A stretch of 39,400 nt of DNA. It comes from Lachnospiraceae bacterium. Lineage in GTDB: Bacteria; Bacillota; Clostridia; Lachnospirales; Lachnospiraceae. Positions 26,437-35,504 of this stretch are shown here, one piece after another. Made by a program: the position numbers and the translations under genes. The stretch is taken from contig JAFVAO010000077.1 in NCBI GenBank assembly GCA_017480445.1, forward strand, positions 1-39,400, in the 5' to 3' direction. The notes below the pieces were generated by a model. That model worked only from the letters and a program-made list of their open reading frames with translations. It made no database searches and was not told where the DNA came from. Each line of letters opens with the position of its first letter. Position 1 is the stretch's first letter.

Positions 26437-27297
26437 ATGACAAAACGGTTAAAGCATCGATTCGTAATTGCGTTGCTCGTTCTGGTGGTCTCCTTTTCTT
26501 CGATGGTGATGGTCACCTTCGCCTGGTATCTCCATCAGGCGGCGGCGCGAACGTCCGATATCCACATGGCTGTGGGCACGGGAAGTTCGCTGCAGATCAG
26601 CAATGCATACGACGATGGCTATGGAACGGCCACGGTGATGGATGAGTTTAAGGGACGATTAAACCCGGTGTCTACAAACCGGATCACGGGTGGTTTCCAG
26701 AAGGTATACGGCTACACGGATGGGGCAGAGAACCAGCCGGCACTGGTGGCGAGTATCTTCGGCGCCAGCGACACGACGGACTACTACAAGACCACGCTGT
26801 ATCTGCGGATCAGTGGAGAAGAGCAGTCCGTGTATATCTCGGATATCGGCTATGAGGATGACGATAAGCTCAATCCGATCTCCACGGCGATCCGTATGGG
26901 GTTTGTGGTGCATGAGGCCGGACGGGATCAGGATGTGCGCGCGGAGTATATCTTCGCCATCAATACAGCGGATAATCCCAAGGCGGAATACAATACCGCC
27001 ACCGGGGAAGAAGGATATGTCTTGGACTGCACCAAGACGGACGGCACGACGGTTCCGATGAATAATTTGTACACCAGTGACAACTATTGTACATACGATA
27101 CCGCTACCGGAGCGGTGACCTTAAAGGACAAATCTCTGGCAATGTTTTCCCTGAAGGGGGACGGCAGCAGCTATGGCACGCCGGTTCAGGTGGACGTCTA
27201 TATCTGGCTGGAGGGGTGTGACAAGGACTGCAGAGACAACCTCTGTAACACAATGTTGGATAAGATCGCGATTTCCTTTGCGAGCAAAGCGGATTGA
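26437..27297 (+). CDS. SipW-dependent secreted protein 1 (camelysin/TasA-type signal)
   Basis: A 286-residue exported protein, first of the operon. It has a basic start (MTKRLKHRF), a hydrophobic core and a SipW-type cleavage region MVTFAWYLHQ, in which an aromatic A-W-Y/F motif replaces the usual A-x-A. The exported part is beta-rich and acidic. Near the C-terminus stands W257-L-E-G-C261-D-K-D-C265, a motif shared by all six cargo-like proteins of this locus, followed by an amphipathic last strand. The start is set by AAGGAGG (26421-26427). By family it should be a surface fibre or matrix subunit or minor component; which one is not known. Confidence 0.82.
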   Translation: MTKRLKHRFVIALLVLVVSFSSMVMVTFAWYLHQAAARTSDIHMAVGTGSSLQISNAYDDGYGTATVMDEFKGRLNPVSTNRITGGFQKVYGYTDGAENQPALVASIFGASDTTDYYKTTLYLRISGEEQSVYISDIGYEDDDKLNPISTAIRMGFVVHEAGRDQDVRAEYIFAINTADNPKAEYNTATGEEGYVLDCTKTDGTTVPMNNLYTSDNYCTYDTATGAVTLKDKSLAMFSLKGDGSSYGTPVQVDVYIWLEGCDKDCRDNLCNTMLDKIAISFASKAD

Positions 27298-27313
27298 ACG
27301 GAGGTGAGGGCTG

Positions 27314-28174
27314 ATGAGAGATAGAACTTCCGAGAAGCGTCCTTCCGCAAAGAGAATATGGGTTTGGGGGCTGGCAATATTGTGGAGCGGCCTCATGCTG
27401 GCGACGGTGGGCGGCGTAACCTACGCGTGGTTTACCTTCAACTCGGCCACCAACGTAGAGCCGATGAGCAGCACAGTCAGCTCCAGTGAGATTGCGCTGA
27501 TGATCTCGAATGATCCGGCGGGGGAGTTTGGCATAGAATGTGCGCTGCCGCAGAGCGTAAAAGGAGATCTACAGCCGTTGTCGACGGCGGATCTGGAGCG
27601 CTTTTATCGCGGGAGCGGCCAGAACAGACAGGGCATCACCGTCACGTATCGGGATGCGACGGATCTGGTGGAGCAGGATACGATCCACGGGGAGGTCTAT
27701 TTGAAAAGTCTTGACAATCCCTGCAATGTGTATCTGTACCGGCCGGGCATGAACTTTGGTGAGGACGCGCAAATGCTGGCTGCACTGCGGCTGGGCATGC
27801 GGATCACGACCGTAAACGGCACCAATACCTACATTTTTGCATTAAATGATATGGGATCGACAGCGGGCGCATCGAGCCGGCAGACCACCGCGCGCACGGA
27901 TGTGGTGGTGAGCAGTATCTCCGGAAGCGGCACCCCGAATTATGTGGAGGATCCCGCGCGGGAGATGGGCAGTTATTTTGCGGTGCCGCCCACAAGCGTA
28001 AACGAGCGGCCGAAGCCCGGCAACGCCATCCTCTGCAGCCTGGAGGCGGATGAGGTGGCCAAGGTGGAATACTGGCTGTATATGGAGGGCTGCGACGCGC
28101 AGTGCGTGAACGCGGCGCAGGATCGGGCGGTGAGTTTGCAGCTGTCCTTTGCGGGGACACGGGTAACAGAGTAA
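27314..28174 (+). CDS. SipW-dependent secreted protein 2
   Basis: A 286-residue exported protein with a charged N-terminus, one hydrophobic segment and the SipW-type region GGVTYAWFTFNS near residues 35-46. It carries Y256-M-E-G-C260-D-A-Q-C264 near the C-terminus, so it has the C-x3-C pair seen also in proteins 1 and 3. A stretch rich in Ser, Thr and Ala (about residues 180-200) may be a flexible loop. GGAGGTGAG precedes the ATG at good spacing, 16 bp after the previous stop. A 6-bp AT hairpin with a GCGAAG loop overlaps the stop codon (28172-28189). Likely a fibre component; no specific function can be given. Confidence 0.82.
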   Translation: MRDRTSEKRPSAKRIWVWGLAILWSGLMLATVGGVTYAWFTFNSATNVEPMSSTVSSSEIALMISNDPAGEFGIECALPQSVKGDLQPLSTADLERFYRGSGQNRQGITVTYRDATDLVEQDTIHGEVYLKSLDNPCNVYLYRPGMNFGEDAQMLAALRLGMRITTVNGTNTYIFALNDMGSTAGASSRQTTARTDVVVSSISGSGTPNYVEDPAREMGSYFAVPPTSVNERPKPGNAILCSLEADEVAKVEYWLYMEGCDAQCVNAAQDRAVSLQLSFAGTRVTE

Positions 28175-28214
28175 AAAGCGAAGTTTTTATAGTAGCAGAA
28201 AGGAGGAGATACAT

Positions 28215-29084
28215 ATGCATGCAAACAGCAACGGATTCAAAATCGCGCTGGTGTTCGCGATGCTTGCCGCGCTTGCAGTGGCGACCGGAACGGCGACGTA
28301 TGCGTGGTTTTCCTCCAACAGCGTGGTGGAGACAGATATGGCCAGCGGGCGGTCCGGAACGGATGAGGTGAAGCTTTTGGTGAGCTCCTCCGGCGGCGGA
28401 TCCTTTCGGGGGGCGGAAGAGGCCTCCATCGAGCAGGTCAACAAGACCAAAACCGACAATCTGATGCCGGTCTCCACAGCGGATCTTTCTCATTTTGTGT
28501 ACAATACGGGAACCGTGCAGGGCGAGGCGGTTCATTTTGAAAAGGTGAAGGATGAGCAGTATTATTACCACGGCCGGATCTATCTGCAGGCGGTGGCGGA
28601 AGACCGCGACAAAAGCGAGCGGATGGCGCTGTATCTGGACAACGCGTCGGAGAATGGCGGCGAATTCCTGCAGAACACGAAGGGATCGATCGCCAATGCA
28701 GCTCGTCTGGGGCTGACCTTCGACGACGACAACAAAGTGATCCTGCGGCTGAGTGAGGAGAGCAACGCCAAGAGCGAGCAGGCGGGAGATACCGTCATAG
28801 ACGGAACCAGGCTTTCGACGGGGCAGGTGATTGACAGCTCCGGCAGCTCCCTCAAAGCGGTGAAGGATCCTTCGGTGGCGCTGAAAGAGTACCTGGCCGG
28901 CGATAACGGTCTGGGGGAAGGGGCGACAGAACCGCTTCTGTTGATGGAACTCAACCGGATTTATACGGTGGACATATACTTTTATCTGGAGGGCTGTGAT
29001 CCGGACTGCTCGGATGTGACACAGCTCGGGAAGACGGATTTTCACCTTGCTTTCTACGGTGTGTTGGCGGAAGGGGGCAGGTAA
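28215..29084 (+). CDS. SipW-dependent secreted protein 3
   Basis: A 289-residue exported protein. The signal is short and typical: MHANSNGFK, a hydrophobic core, then TATYAWFSSNS near residues 29-39. The exported part begins with a Gly/Ser-rich stretch and ends with Y257-L-E-G-C261-D-P-D-C265 and a final beta strand. A strong AAAGGAGGAG precedes the ATG. The stop codon is directly followed by the start of the next gene with no gap, so the two are translationally coupled. It is close in length and motif spacing to proteins 1 and 2, which suggests an ancestral gene that was duplicated and then diverged strongly. Confidence 0.82.
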   Translation: MHANSNGFKIALVFAMLAALAVATGTATYAWFSSNSVVETDMASGRSGTDEVKLLVSSSGGGSFRGAEEASIEQVNKTKTDNLMPVSTADLSHFVYNTGTVQGEAVHFEKVKDEQYYYHGRIYLQAVAEDRDKSERMALYLDNASENGGEFLQNTKGSIANAARLGLTFDDDNKVILRLSEESNAKSEQAGDTVIDGTRLSTGQVIDSSGSSLKAVKDPSVALKEYLAGDNGLGEGATEPLLLMELNRIYTVDIYFYLEGCDPDCSDVTQLGKTDFHLAFYGVLAEGGR

Positions 29085-29891
29085 ATGGAAGAACAGCGTG
29101 TGCAGACGACGAAAAAAATGCAGAGGCGGCGGGTTTACACCTCGATTCTGTTAGCCCTTGTCGCATTTGTCAGTGTCTCCGCGGCATCCGTGGCGTGGTT
29201 CACGATTGCGGATTTTACCAAGGTGCACAGTATGAATGTGGAGATTACCACGGGCATGAATCTGCGGTTTGATCTGGACGCCCATGAGACGTTTGACGAG
29301 TACGTGAAGACCCTTACCTTTGCGGAGATCGCGAACCGGATCGCCCGGGTGAAGGGATTTGATATGCGGACGACGCCGTTAGAGCCGGTGACGACAACGG
29401 ATTATGAGACGTTCACGTTTGAGAACGGAACGGTGGTGTCGGATGAAAGCGGCGTATATCTGGAATTTGTGCTGCATTTTATGGCGACGGACGATATGCT
29501 GGTGCATTTGACCAGTGCCGACAGCGACACGGCTCGGGACGGCACGCGGATCTCGTCGGACAACAGCAGACTGCCCGAGGCAATGCGGATCAGTTTCACC
29601 GTGGACGATGAAACCTATGTGTTTGATCCCGGGATGGGAGATGTGCGCAGCGAGAAGCTGCACGTGAAGCAGTTCGGGCTGCCGGCTGCCGATCGAATGG
29701 TACTCAATGAGAACAACCAGTTATTCTGGCTGGAAAAGGATACCGATCAGCCGGTCACCGTGCGGGTTTGGCTGGAAGGCACGGATCCGGTGTGTACGGA
29801 TGACCTGCGCGATGCGGATTACAGTATCCGCCTGCGGTTTGTGGGAACAGACCGCGACAACAATGTGTTAGACGGTTCCAAACGGCGTTAA
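29085..29891 (+). CDS. SipW-dependent secreted protein 4
   Basis: A 268-residue exported protein. After a longer basic start (KKMQRRRVY) comes a hydrophobic core and AASVAWFTIAD, the SipW-type region with Val instead of Tyr before A-W-F. The C-terminal motif is W229-L-E-G-T-D-P-V-C237, so the first Cys of the C-x3-C pair is replaced by Thr. The exported part is acidic with many Thr and Asp. It is the last cargo gene before the first signal peptidase, and the start lies immediately after the previous stop codon. Function as for its neighbours, by family only. Confidence 0.8.
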   Translation: MEEQRVQTTKKMQRRRVYTSILLALVAFVSVSAASVAWFTIADFTKVHSMNVEITTGMNLRFDLDAHETFDEYVKTLTFAEIANRIARVKGFDMRTTPLEPVTTTDYETFTFENGTVVSDESGVYLEFVLHFMATDDMLVHLTSADSDTARDGTRISSDNSRLPEAMRISFTVDDETYVFDPGMGDVRSEKLHVKQFGLPAADRMVLNENNQLFWLEKDTDQPVTVRVWLEGTDPVCTDDLRDADYSIRLRFVGTDRDNNVLDGSKRR

Positions 29892-29915
29892 TACATGCGG
29901 AGGGAGACTGACGAG

Positions 29916-30683
29916 ATGGGAAAAGTCAAAAAAGCAGTGGAGATCATACTGAGCGTGCTTCTATGGTGTATTATCCTGTTGACGGCACTTTTTACATTCA
30001 CGACATTGGCTACCCGGGATGACAGAAGTGTTGCCAGAGTGCTGGGCTTCACGCCGCTGATCGTCAAATCGGATTCCATGGCGCCCACCTTTTACGCGGG
30101 GGATCTGATCATCATCAGCGCGTGTGATACGGCTGCATTGCAGCAGGGCGATGTGATCACCTTCCACACCATCATCAACAATGAATATGCGCTGAATACG
30201 CACCGGATCGAGTCCGTCACGGAAGAGGGCGGTTTCCGGAGCTATACCACCAAGGGTGACAACAATGCGATTGCGGATGCGCGGCTGGTTACCGACAGCG
30301 ATATCGTCGGGCAGTATAAGCTGCGGGTTCCGGTGCTGGGACGTGTGCTGACGTTTTTGTCCAGTAGCATGGGCTTCCTGATTGTAATCGTCCTGCCGAT
30401 GCTGTTGTTTTTGATCTATCAGATCTACCATCTCGTGATCGTCAGCATCAATTTGAAGAAAGCGATTGCGGTGGAGGAAGCGACCAGACAGGCGGAGGAA
30501 GACGCGCAGGCCGAGGAAGCGCTTGCGAAGAAGGACGCGGAGGCTGAGGCGAAGCTGGCCGAAGCCCAGGCGGCACTGGCTGAGGCCAAACGCCTGAAGG
30601 AGGAAGCCGAGGCGCGTCTGGCGCAGGTTACAGGTGCGGAAGAAGTAAAAGAAATAACGAGCGGGGATAAGAGGAATGAGTGA
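29916..30683 (+). CDS. SipW-type (ER-type) signal peptidase I with long cytoplasmic helical tail
   Basis: A 255-residue membrane serine protease that would release the cargo proteins. Catalytic Ser54 lies in KSDSMAPTF and the general base is His96 in NTHRIES, not Lys, which marks the archaeal/ER/SipW type; TKGDNN follows. Helices lie at residues ~8-32 and ~150-180. After the second helix is a tail of ~75 residues rich in Ala, Glu and Lys that should form a coiled coil, absent from typical SipW. The ATG at 29916 is preferred to 29895 because GGAGGGAG lies between them. The 3' end overlaps the AAA+ gene by 8 bp. Confidence 0.9.
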   Translation: MGKVKKAVEIILSVLLWCIILLTALFTFTTLATRDDRSVARVLGFTPLIVKSDSMAPTFYAGDLIIISACDTAALQQGDVITFHTIINNEYALNTHRIESVTEEGGFRSYTTKGDNNAIADARLVTDSDIVGQYKLRVPVLGRVLTFLSSSMGFLIVIVLPMLLFLIYQIYHLVIVSINLKKAIAVEEATRQAEEDAQAEEALAKKDAEAEAKLAEAQAALAEAKRLKEEAEARLAQVTGAEEVKEITSGDKRNE

Positions 30684-32352
30684 ATTTCTAAAGCTCGCCT
30701 ATGAGCTGATTGCAAAAATTATCTATAACATTGTACAGTGTTTTGTGGCGCTGTTCCATCTGCTGTTTACGGGGTGGGGCGAATACGCGCTGATCTTTAA
30801 CACCTACTTTTGGACGCTGACGCCGGTGGCGAAGGTGCTGGCGATCATTCTGGCGCTGGTGCTGATCGCGATACCGGTGTTGATCGTGGTGCTGGCGGCA
30901 AGGCATATCGTGCTGAATATCCGGCTGCGGGCGGATAAGGAGGACAACTCCACGCTATATCGCGAGATCGGCCGTCTGAACAAGCAGGTGCTGGATCTGA
31001 TCGATGAGAAAAACAAACTGCTGGCACTGAAGGTAAACGCCATGGGAGGCACGGAGCGCATCCCCTACATGGGTGCCTCGGCGCTGGCAGACGATAAGCT
31101 GCCTACAGTGGGCAACGTGACTTCCGGCCAGATGGCGGTCGGCGCAGACGGCGTACCCATTGCAGTGGGCGGTGTAGGCGATGTGAATGTGGAAAATGTG
31201 GGTGAGGGTAAGCAGCTTGGCGTGGTGACGATCAACAAGGAGATGACGTCGGAGGATCCCAGCCTGAACATGGCGATTCGTTTCCCGAAGCTGACACTGG
31301 TGGACGAACGCTACAAGGATTATGTAAAACCTGCGTACGACAATAGTGTCACCCTACAGCAGTTTACCGAAGGTTATCGGCTGTTTGCGGCGAGCCAGCT
31401 GCACCTGTACTATACGCAGGAGATCGTTCGTCGTTTCGTGGCCGGTATGGCGGCCAGCAAGATCCTGATCTTAGAGGGTATCTCCGGTACCGGTAAGACC
31501 AGCCTGCCTTACTCCTTCAGCCGTTACCTGCTGAATCCGGCGACGCTGGTATCCGTACAGCCCTCCTACAGAGATCGTACGGAGCTGTTGGGCTATTTTA
31601 ATGAATTTTCCAAGCGTTTCAATGAGACGGAGTTTCTGCGGGCACTGTATGAGGCCGGTTACAGAGAAGATCCCAGCTTTATCGTGCTGGATGAGATGAA
31701 CCTGGCGCGTATTGAGTACTATTTTGCAGAGATGCTCTCCGTGCTGGAGATGCCCAGCCATGACGAGTGGGTGCTGGATCTGGTGCCCACCAGCTGGCCC
31801 AAGGATCCGGTGCTTTTGGAGGAAGGCAAGATTCACGTGTCGGATACCAGGTGGTTCGTGGGAACGGCGAACAACGACGACTCCACCTTTACTATCACGG
31901 ATAAGGTGTACGACCGTGCGATCCCGATCGAGTTAAACGAGCGGGCGGCAGCCTTTGAGTGCGAGTCCTATCCGGCCTGCCCGATCTCCACGACGCATCT
32001 GCAGGAGCTGTTTGCCAAGGCGAAGGAAGAGCATCCGATCAGCGATGCGATGCTGGAGAAAATGAACAAATTGGACGTCTATCTGCAGACACGTTTCAAG
32101 CTTGCGTTTGGTAACCGTATCATCAAGCAGATGTATGAATTCATACCGGTCTATGTAGCCTGCGGCGGTACAGAGGTGGACGGCTTCGATTATATCATTG
32201 CCCGTAAGGTGCTGAAAAAGTTCGAGAGCTTGAACGTCAGCTTCGTGCGGGATGAGATCAAGGGCTTGATCGAATACATCGAGAAAACCTTCGGTAAGGC
32301 ACATATGGAAGACAGCAAATCGTATCTGACCAGGATACAGAATCTGTATTAA
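30676..32352 (+). CDS. Membrane-anchored McrB-like AAA+ ATPase
   Basis: A 558-residue protein with two hydrophobic segments (about residues 14-33 and 47-77), a short coiled coil (to ~120), a Gly/Val-rich linker and a C-terminal AAA+ module. Walker A is GISGTGKT (268-275, Lys274), Walker B is IVLDEMNLAR (Asp339, Glu340), and VGTANNDDST with DKVYDRA supply sensor 1 and a possible Arg finger. The DEMN-LAR-EYYF pattern is that of McrB/MoxR-type ATPases. No nuclease or DNA-recognition domain is seen. It overlaps the signal peptidase gene and is followed after 12 bp by the coiled-coil partner. It probably remodels or drives a membrane complex for the cargo; that is inference. Confidence 0.87.
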   Translation: MSEFLKLAYELIAKIIYNIVQCFVALFHLLFTGWGEYALIFNTYFWTLTPVAKVLAIILALVLIAIPVLIVVLAARHIVLNIRLRADKEDNSTLYREIGRLNKQVLDLIDEKNKLLALKVNAMGGTERIPYMGASALADDKLPTVGNVTSGQMAVGADGVPIAVGGVGDVNVENVGEGKQLGVVTINKEMTSEDPSLNMAIRFPKLTLVDERYKDYVKPAYDNSVTLQQFTEGYRLFAASQLHLYYTQEIVRRFVAGMAASKILILEGISGTGKTSLPYSFSRYLLNPATLVSVQPSYRDRTELLGYFNEFSKRFNETEFLRALYEAGYREDPSFIVLDEMNLARIEYYFAEMLSVLEMPSHDEWVLDLVPTSWPKDPVLLEEGKIHVSDTRWFVGTANNDDSTFTITDKVYDRAIPIELNERAAAFECESYPACPISTTHLQELFAKAKEEHPISDAMLEKMNKLDVYLQTRFKLAFGNRIIKQMYEFIPVYVACGGTEVDGFDYIIARKVLKKFESLNVSFVRDEIKGLIEYIEKTFGKAHMEDSKSYLTRIQNLY

Positions 32353-32364
32353 TGAGAGGGACAA

Positions 32365-34875
32365 ATGGCAAATTCAATTAACGATCTTTATCTGAAATAT
32401 GCAAATAAGGTCGGCAGGACATTGGAGAGTGACCGATATTTCCAATACCTGTTTGAGATGGTACAGGCGGGCTCCAATGTATTTCAACAGAAATATCAGG
32501 TGATGCACAAGGTGGTGGATGAACGCTGGCTGGCCACCATCGAGAACAGCATCGACGCCATCAACGAGATCATCGATAAGCCGCGGCGGTTCGTGACCAC
32601 CAAGGAGGAAGTGGTGCCGGTGGCACTGGCCAAGAAGATTACAGCGGACAGTGTGCGGCATCTGAGCATGAACACCCAGTTCATTGCCAGCAGTGAGAAT
32701 GGCGACATCCAGCCCACCCGTGTGCTCAATGTCAGCACGGAGGAGAGCTATAACCTGTACGAAAACCGTTTTATCTACCATTTGATCCAGCGGCTCGTGA
32801 CCTTCATCGATAAACGTACGGATGTTATCTTCTGGGCGACCGGTGACGAGACCCAGAACGTGCTGAATTTCCAGAGCCAGATCGACGATGCTTACGAGGA
32901 GATCCAATACAAGATCGAAATGACGATCAAGAACCGTCAGAGCTTCGCGGAAAACGAGTCTGACAATATGCAGCTCTTCATGCGGATCGACCGCGTGAGA
33001 CGTATGGTGCTGGCGCTGAAACGGTCGTCCTTCTGTGATATCATGGCGGGATGCTCCAAAGTGCGCAGCCCGATCCAGCGTACCAACCTGATCATGAAGG
33101 ATCCGAATTACCGCACCTGTTACCAGCTGTGGCAGTTTTTGGAAAATTATGATGACGTGGGCTACACCATCGAGGTGCAGGACAGCGCGCTGGAGTTTGA
33201 TGAGGAGTACATGATCCAGATGTACACCAACCTGATCACCAACTACACCGTGTTCAAGAGCCTGATGGAGGGCGATTCCCGCAGACTGGAAGAAGTGGCG
33301 AACCAGAAGCGCAGAATCATCCGCCCCAAGTTTATCAAGAAGATCAAAGAAGAATTCGTCGAGGACCGCAATATAGAGGATGTGGAGATCCGCAGAGTGT
33401 TTGTGGAGGAAGTGACCCAGGCACAGCTGGATGCGGAGGCCGCACTGGAGCGCGAGACCGAGGCCAGAAAGCAGGCGGAGCAGAACCTGGAGGACATGGA
33501 TGCGCAAATGATCGCTCTGCAGCAGCAGGTGTCCAACCTCATGATGATGAATCAGGAGGCAGAGGTTCGGGCAGAGGAAGAACGCCAGGGCAAGGAAGCC
33601 GCCCAGCAGGAAAAGGAAGCGGCCGAGCAGGAAAGAGACGCCGCGCTGCAGGAGGCACAGACGGCAAAACAGGCGCAGGAAGCAGCTGAGGAACAGGCAA
33701 AGCAGGATGTCGCGGCGGCACTTGCACGCGAACAGTCCGGCATTGCGGCGGCGCAGCAGAAAGCGGATGCGGAGATTGCCGGAACCAAGGCACAGGCAGA
33801 GAAAGAGATCGCAGACATGCGCCAGCAGGCGGACACAGAGATCGCCGAGGCGAAGGCACAGGCAGAGGGTGCGATTGCGGACATGCGGCAGCAGGCGGAT
33901 ACAGAGATCGCCGAGGCGAAGACGCAGGCAGAGAAAGAGATTGCAGACATGCGGCAGCAGGCGGACACAGAGATCGCCGAGGCGAAGACGCAGGCAGAGA
34001 AAGAGATTGCAGACATGCGGCAGCAGGCAGACACAGAGATCGCTGAGGCGAAGCAACAGGCGGAAGCAGATGTCCGTGCGGCGGAGGATCACGCTGAGGA
34101 ATCCCGGCGCCAGGCGCAGGAATCCAAGGCGGACGCGAAACGCCGGATCGATGATGCGCTGCACAAGGCAGAGGAGATCAAGACCCGGGCTGAAGCGAGC
34201 GTCGCAGAGGTGACCGCGCAGCTACAGACACTGCAGCAGGAGAAGGATACACTTGCTGCTCAGTCCAGACAGAGAGAAAACGAGCTGACCGAACAAGTCA
34301 ATGCAACAAAGAATCTATTGGAAAATACCAGAAAACAGGCGGAGGACGACGCGAGAAAAGCACACGCAGAGCAGGAACGATTGACCCGTGAGGCTAGGGA
34401 ACAGCTCGACACCTTGACCAGAGAAAAACAAGAGCAGCTTGCTGCGGAACAGGAGAGTAATCGACAGACAGTCGCACAGCTGCAGAGAGAACACGCCGAG
34501 GCGGTCGAAGCGGCGGATCGCGCTGCCAAGAGCCAGCTGGAAGAAGTGGAGCGCCGGCTGCAGGAGCGCATTGCAGAGCTGGAGCGCAGGAACAGCCAGC
34601 TGAGCGAACAGCTGGACGAGGCCAACACAGCCTGGGAGCAGCTGGAGGAACGACTGGAAGATACCGAGCAGCAGGCCGAAGCAGCCCGCGAACAGGCGAG
34701 ACGCATGAAGGAAAAAGCAGAAGCCAACACGCTGTCCCACTATATTATATCACGATTAAACAATCGCAAGCAAAAGCAGAATACGCCGGATGGCGAGGCC
34801 GCTAGAACCGAAGCGGCTAATGTGGTCAGGGATGACTATGACGATGATAGAAACGGGGACGACGGACAAGGATGA
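32365..34875 (+). CDS. Large coiled-coil protein with possible DUF2357-like N-terminal domain
   Basis: An 836-residue soluble protein without signal or membrane span. Residues 1-~330 form a globular domain; its YENRFIYHLIQRL segment (near 132-144) recalls DUF2357, a family usually paired with McrB-like ATPases, but the match is from memory and weak. Residues ~345-790 are an almost unbroken coiled coil rich in Gln, Glu and Ala, including four to five 22-residue tandem repeats (QQADTEIAEAK type). The C-terminus is acidic (DDYDDDRNGDD). A rod tens of nanometres long is expected. It directly follows the AAA+ gene and overlaps the second peptidase gene by 4 bp, so the three are likely partners. 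No nuclease motif is seen. Confidence 0.8.
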   Translation: MANSINDLYLKYANKVGRTLESDRYFQYLFEMVQAGSNVFQQKYQVMHKVVDERWLATIENSIDAINEIIDKPRRFVTTKEEVVPVALAKKITADSVRHLSMNTQFIASSENGDIQPTRVLNVSTEESYNLYENRFIYHLIQRLVTFIDKRTDVIFWATGDETQNVLNFQSQIDDAYEEIQYKIEMTIKNRQSFAENESDNMQLFMRIDRVRRMVLALKRSSFCDIMAGCSKVRSPIQRTNLIMKDPNYRTCYQLWQFLENYDDVGYTIEVQDSALEFDEEYMIQMYTNLITNYTVFKSLMEGDSRRLEEVANQKRRIIRPKFIKKIKEEFVEDRNIEDVEIRRVFVEEVTQAQLDAEAALERETEARKQAEQNLEDMDAQMIALQQQVSNLMMMNQEAEVRAEEERQGKEAAQQEKEAAEQERDAALQEAQTAKQAQEAAEEQAKQDVAAALAREQSGIAAAQQKADAEIAGTKAQAEKEIADMRQQADTEIAEAKAQAEGAIADMRQQADTEIAEAKTQAEKEIADMRQQADTEIAEAKTQAEKEIADMRQQADTEIAEAKQQAEADVRAAEDHAEESRRQAQESKADAKRRIDDALHKAEEIKTRAEASVAEVTAQLQTLQQEKDTLAAQSRQRENELTEQVNATKNLLENTRKQAEDDARKAHAEQERLTREAREQLDTLTREKQEQLAAEQESNRQTVAQLQREHAEAVEAADRAAKSQLEEVERRLQERIAELERRNSQLSEQLDEANTAWEQLEERLEDTEQQAEAAREQARRMKEKAEANTLSHYIISRLNNRKQKQNTPDGEAARTEAANVVRDDYDDDRNGDDGQG
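33754..34086 (+). repeat. 66-bp in-frame tandem repeats in the coiled-coil gene
   Basis: Units start at 33823, 33889, 33955 and 34021, exactly 66 bp apart, with a diverged partial unit from about 33754. The units starting at 33889 and 33955 are almost identical in DNA, which points to recent copying or gene conversion. Each encodes 22 residues, two hendecads of coiled coil. Confidence 0.92.
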
Positions 34876-35492
34876 AGTGGCAAGTGTGGATTTTACGATT
34901 GATCAATCTGCTTTCGGTGAGTCTGATCGTCTGCTCGATCGGTGTACTCCTGACCGTGGTCATGACCAAGACAGGAGAAGCTCCGAATATCTTCGGCTAT
35001 TCTCTGTTCCGCGTGATGACAGGCAGTATGGAGCCGACGATTCCGGTGGACTCCCTGATCGTTGTACATCGCGTGGCGCCGGAGACCCTGCGGGAGGGAG
35101 ATGTGATCTCCTTCTATTCGAGCGACCCCAGCCTGATGGGGGCGGTGAATACCCACCGGATCATCGGGATTGAACAGGACGGCAGCGGCTATCGCTTTTC
35201 GACCAAGGGCGACGCCAACAATGTGGAGGACCGCTATACGACTGCCGGAGAAGACGTAATCGGTAAAGTGATCGGCTCTTCCTACACACTGGGGAAAGCG
35301 GTGCGGCTGATGGCCAATCCACTGATCTTTGTGCCCCTCATCATGCTGCCGCTTGCGGTCATGCTTGGCCACAGCGTCATTGAGAGTGTGGTGCTGGCGA
35401 GGAAGCTGGCGAAAGAGGAAGAAGAGGCTGCGGTGCGGGAGGCCATTGCGACCATCCGCCAGAAGAAAGCGCAGGAAGAAAATAAATCATAA
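34872..35492 (+). CDS. Second SipW-type signal peptidase I
   Basis: A 206-residue membrane serine protease of the same ER/SipW type. Ser52 lies in MTGSMEPTI and His95 in VNTHRIIGI, followed by STKGDANN. Helices lie near residues 8-31 and 143-168, and a short charged helical tail follows. It is clearly a distinct paralogue of the peptidase at 29916: the signature MTGSMEPT is the classical one, whereas the first reads KSDSMAPT. The ATG overlaps the previous stop (ATGA), which implies coupling to the coiled-coil gene. Two such enzymes in one operon suggest division of labour between cargo proteins. Confidence 0.9.
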   Translation: MKWQVWILRLINLLSVSLIVCSIGVLLTVVMTKTGEAPNIFGYSLFRVMTGSMEPTIPVDSLIVVHRVAPETLREGDVISFYSSDPSLMGAVNTHRIIGIEQDGSGYRFSTKGDANNVEDRYTTAGEDVIGKVIGSSYTLGKAVRLMANPLIFVPLIMLPLAVMLGHSVIESVVLARKLAKEEEEAAVREAIATIRQKKAQEENKS

Positions 35493-35504
35493 GAGGTGTA
35501 AAAC

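Noticed and set aside
33754-34086. Tandem repeats considered as a CRISPR array
   Set aside because: The units abut with no spacers, keep a 66-bp in-frame period and encode coiled coil.
32374-34164. Long open reading on the minus strand (596 codons) opposite the coiled-coil gene
   Set aside because: It is the mirror of a GC-rich, repetitive coiled-coil gene; the product is Leu/Cys/Arg-rich low complexity with no ribosome site, and the plus-strand gene is tightly fitted in an operon.
30676-34875. Type IV McrBC restriction system
   Set aside because: No DNA-recognition or nuclease domain is visible, the ATPase is membrane-anchored, and the genes are embedded in an export operon.
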